Shown one piece after another: positions 62,788-64,000 of a DNA stretch of 64,000 nt. The stretch comes from Peptococcaceae bacterium SCADC1_2_3 (GTDB taxonomy: Bacteria > Bacillota > Desulfotomaculia > Desulfotomaculales > Nap2-2B). Position 1 is the first letter of the stretch; each line of letters starts with the position of its first letter. The notes beneath the pieces were generated by a model. The model made no database searches and was not told the DNA's origin. It saw nothing but the letters and a program-made list of their open reading frames with translations. The position numbers were made by a program, and so were the translations under genes. The DNA lies in assembly GCA_000681355.2 (NCBI GenBank), contig JJNX02000001.1:1-64000 (forward strand). Reading direction: 5' to 3'.

Positions 62788-64000
<1,213 letters not shown>

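Overview
The window is a Gram-positive, probably spore-forming, anaerobic Clostridia/Peptococcaceae-like chromosome segment; the taxon is inferred from spoVR, dacF, the butyrate/acyl-CoA oxidation genes and the [FeFe]-hydrogenase genes. The left ~10.4 kb is accessory DNA. It holds MazEF-like and MntA/HepT-like TA pairs, a possible two-repeat CRISPR relic with a truncated Cas6-like ORF, and a RAYT-type (REP-associated) Y1 transposase with three matching 29-nt palindromic elements. It also holds AbrB/RelE and type III restriction fragments, and a compact DUF488-DUF488-(dual-OB-like) operon plus a small basic protein. A 27-nt near-perfect direct repeat (6349-6375 / 10311-10337) brackets the RAYT-to-basic-protein segment, which looks like a ~4 kb cassette inserted between a trxB-like gene and cimA. 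This is my best candidate for an undescribed mobile or defence-like unit. From 10.4 to 24 kb are mostly core genes (cimA, gap, PHP, dnaD/dnaC-like, spoVR, apgM), with a 62-nt inverted repeat pair around 17.2-23.2 kb. An IS66 transposase with a DUF4338 (DruA-like) gene lies at 25-27.5 kb. From 27.8 to 44 kb are dacF, a GntR-RCK_C regulator, a butyryl-CoA oxidation set (hbd, crt, thiolase, FeS membrane oxidoreductase, etfAB, acd), glgA, minC and a split B12 acyl-CoA mutase with a mixed active-site signature. From 44.6 to 64 kb are guaB, hypE, hydGEF, aspA, a TM1266-type regulator, a trimeric bifurcating-type [FeFe] hydrogenase whose NuoF-like subunit is fused to a GltD-like flavoprotein, and a sensory-type [FeFe] hydrogenase cluster. 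All family calls are from reading motifs; no searches were run.
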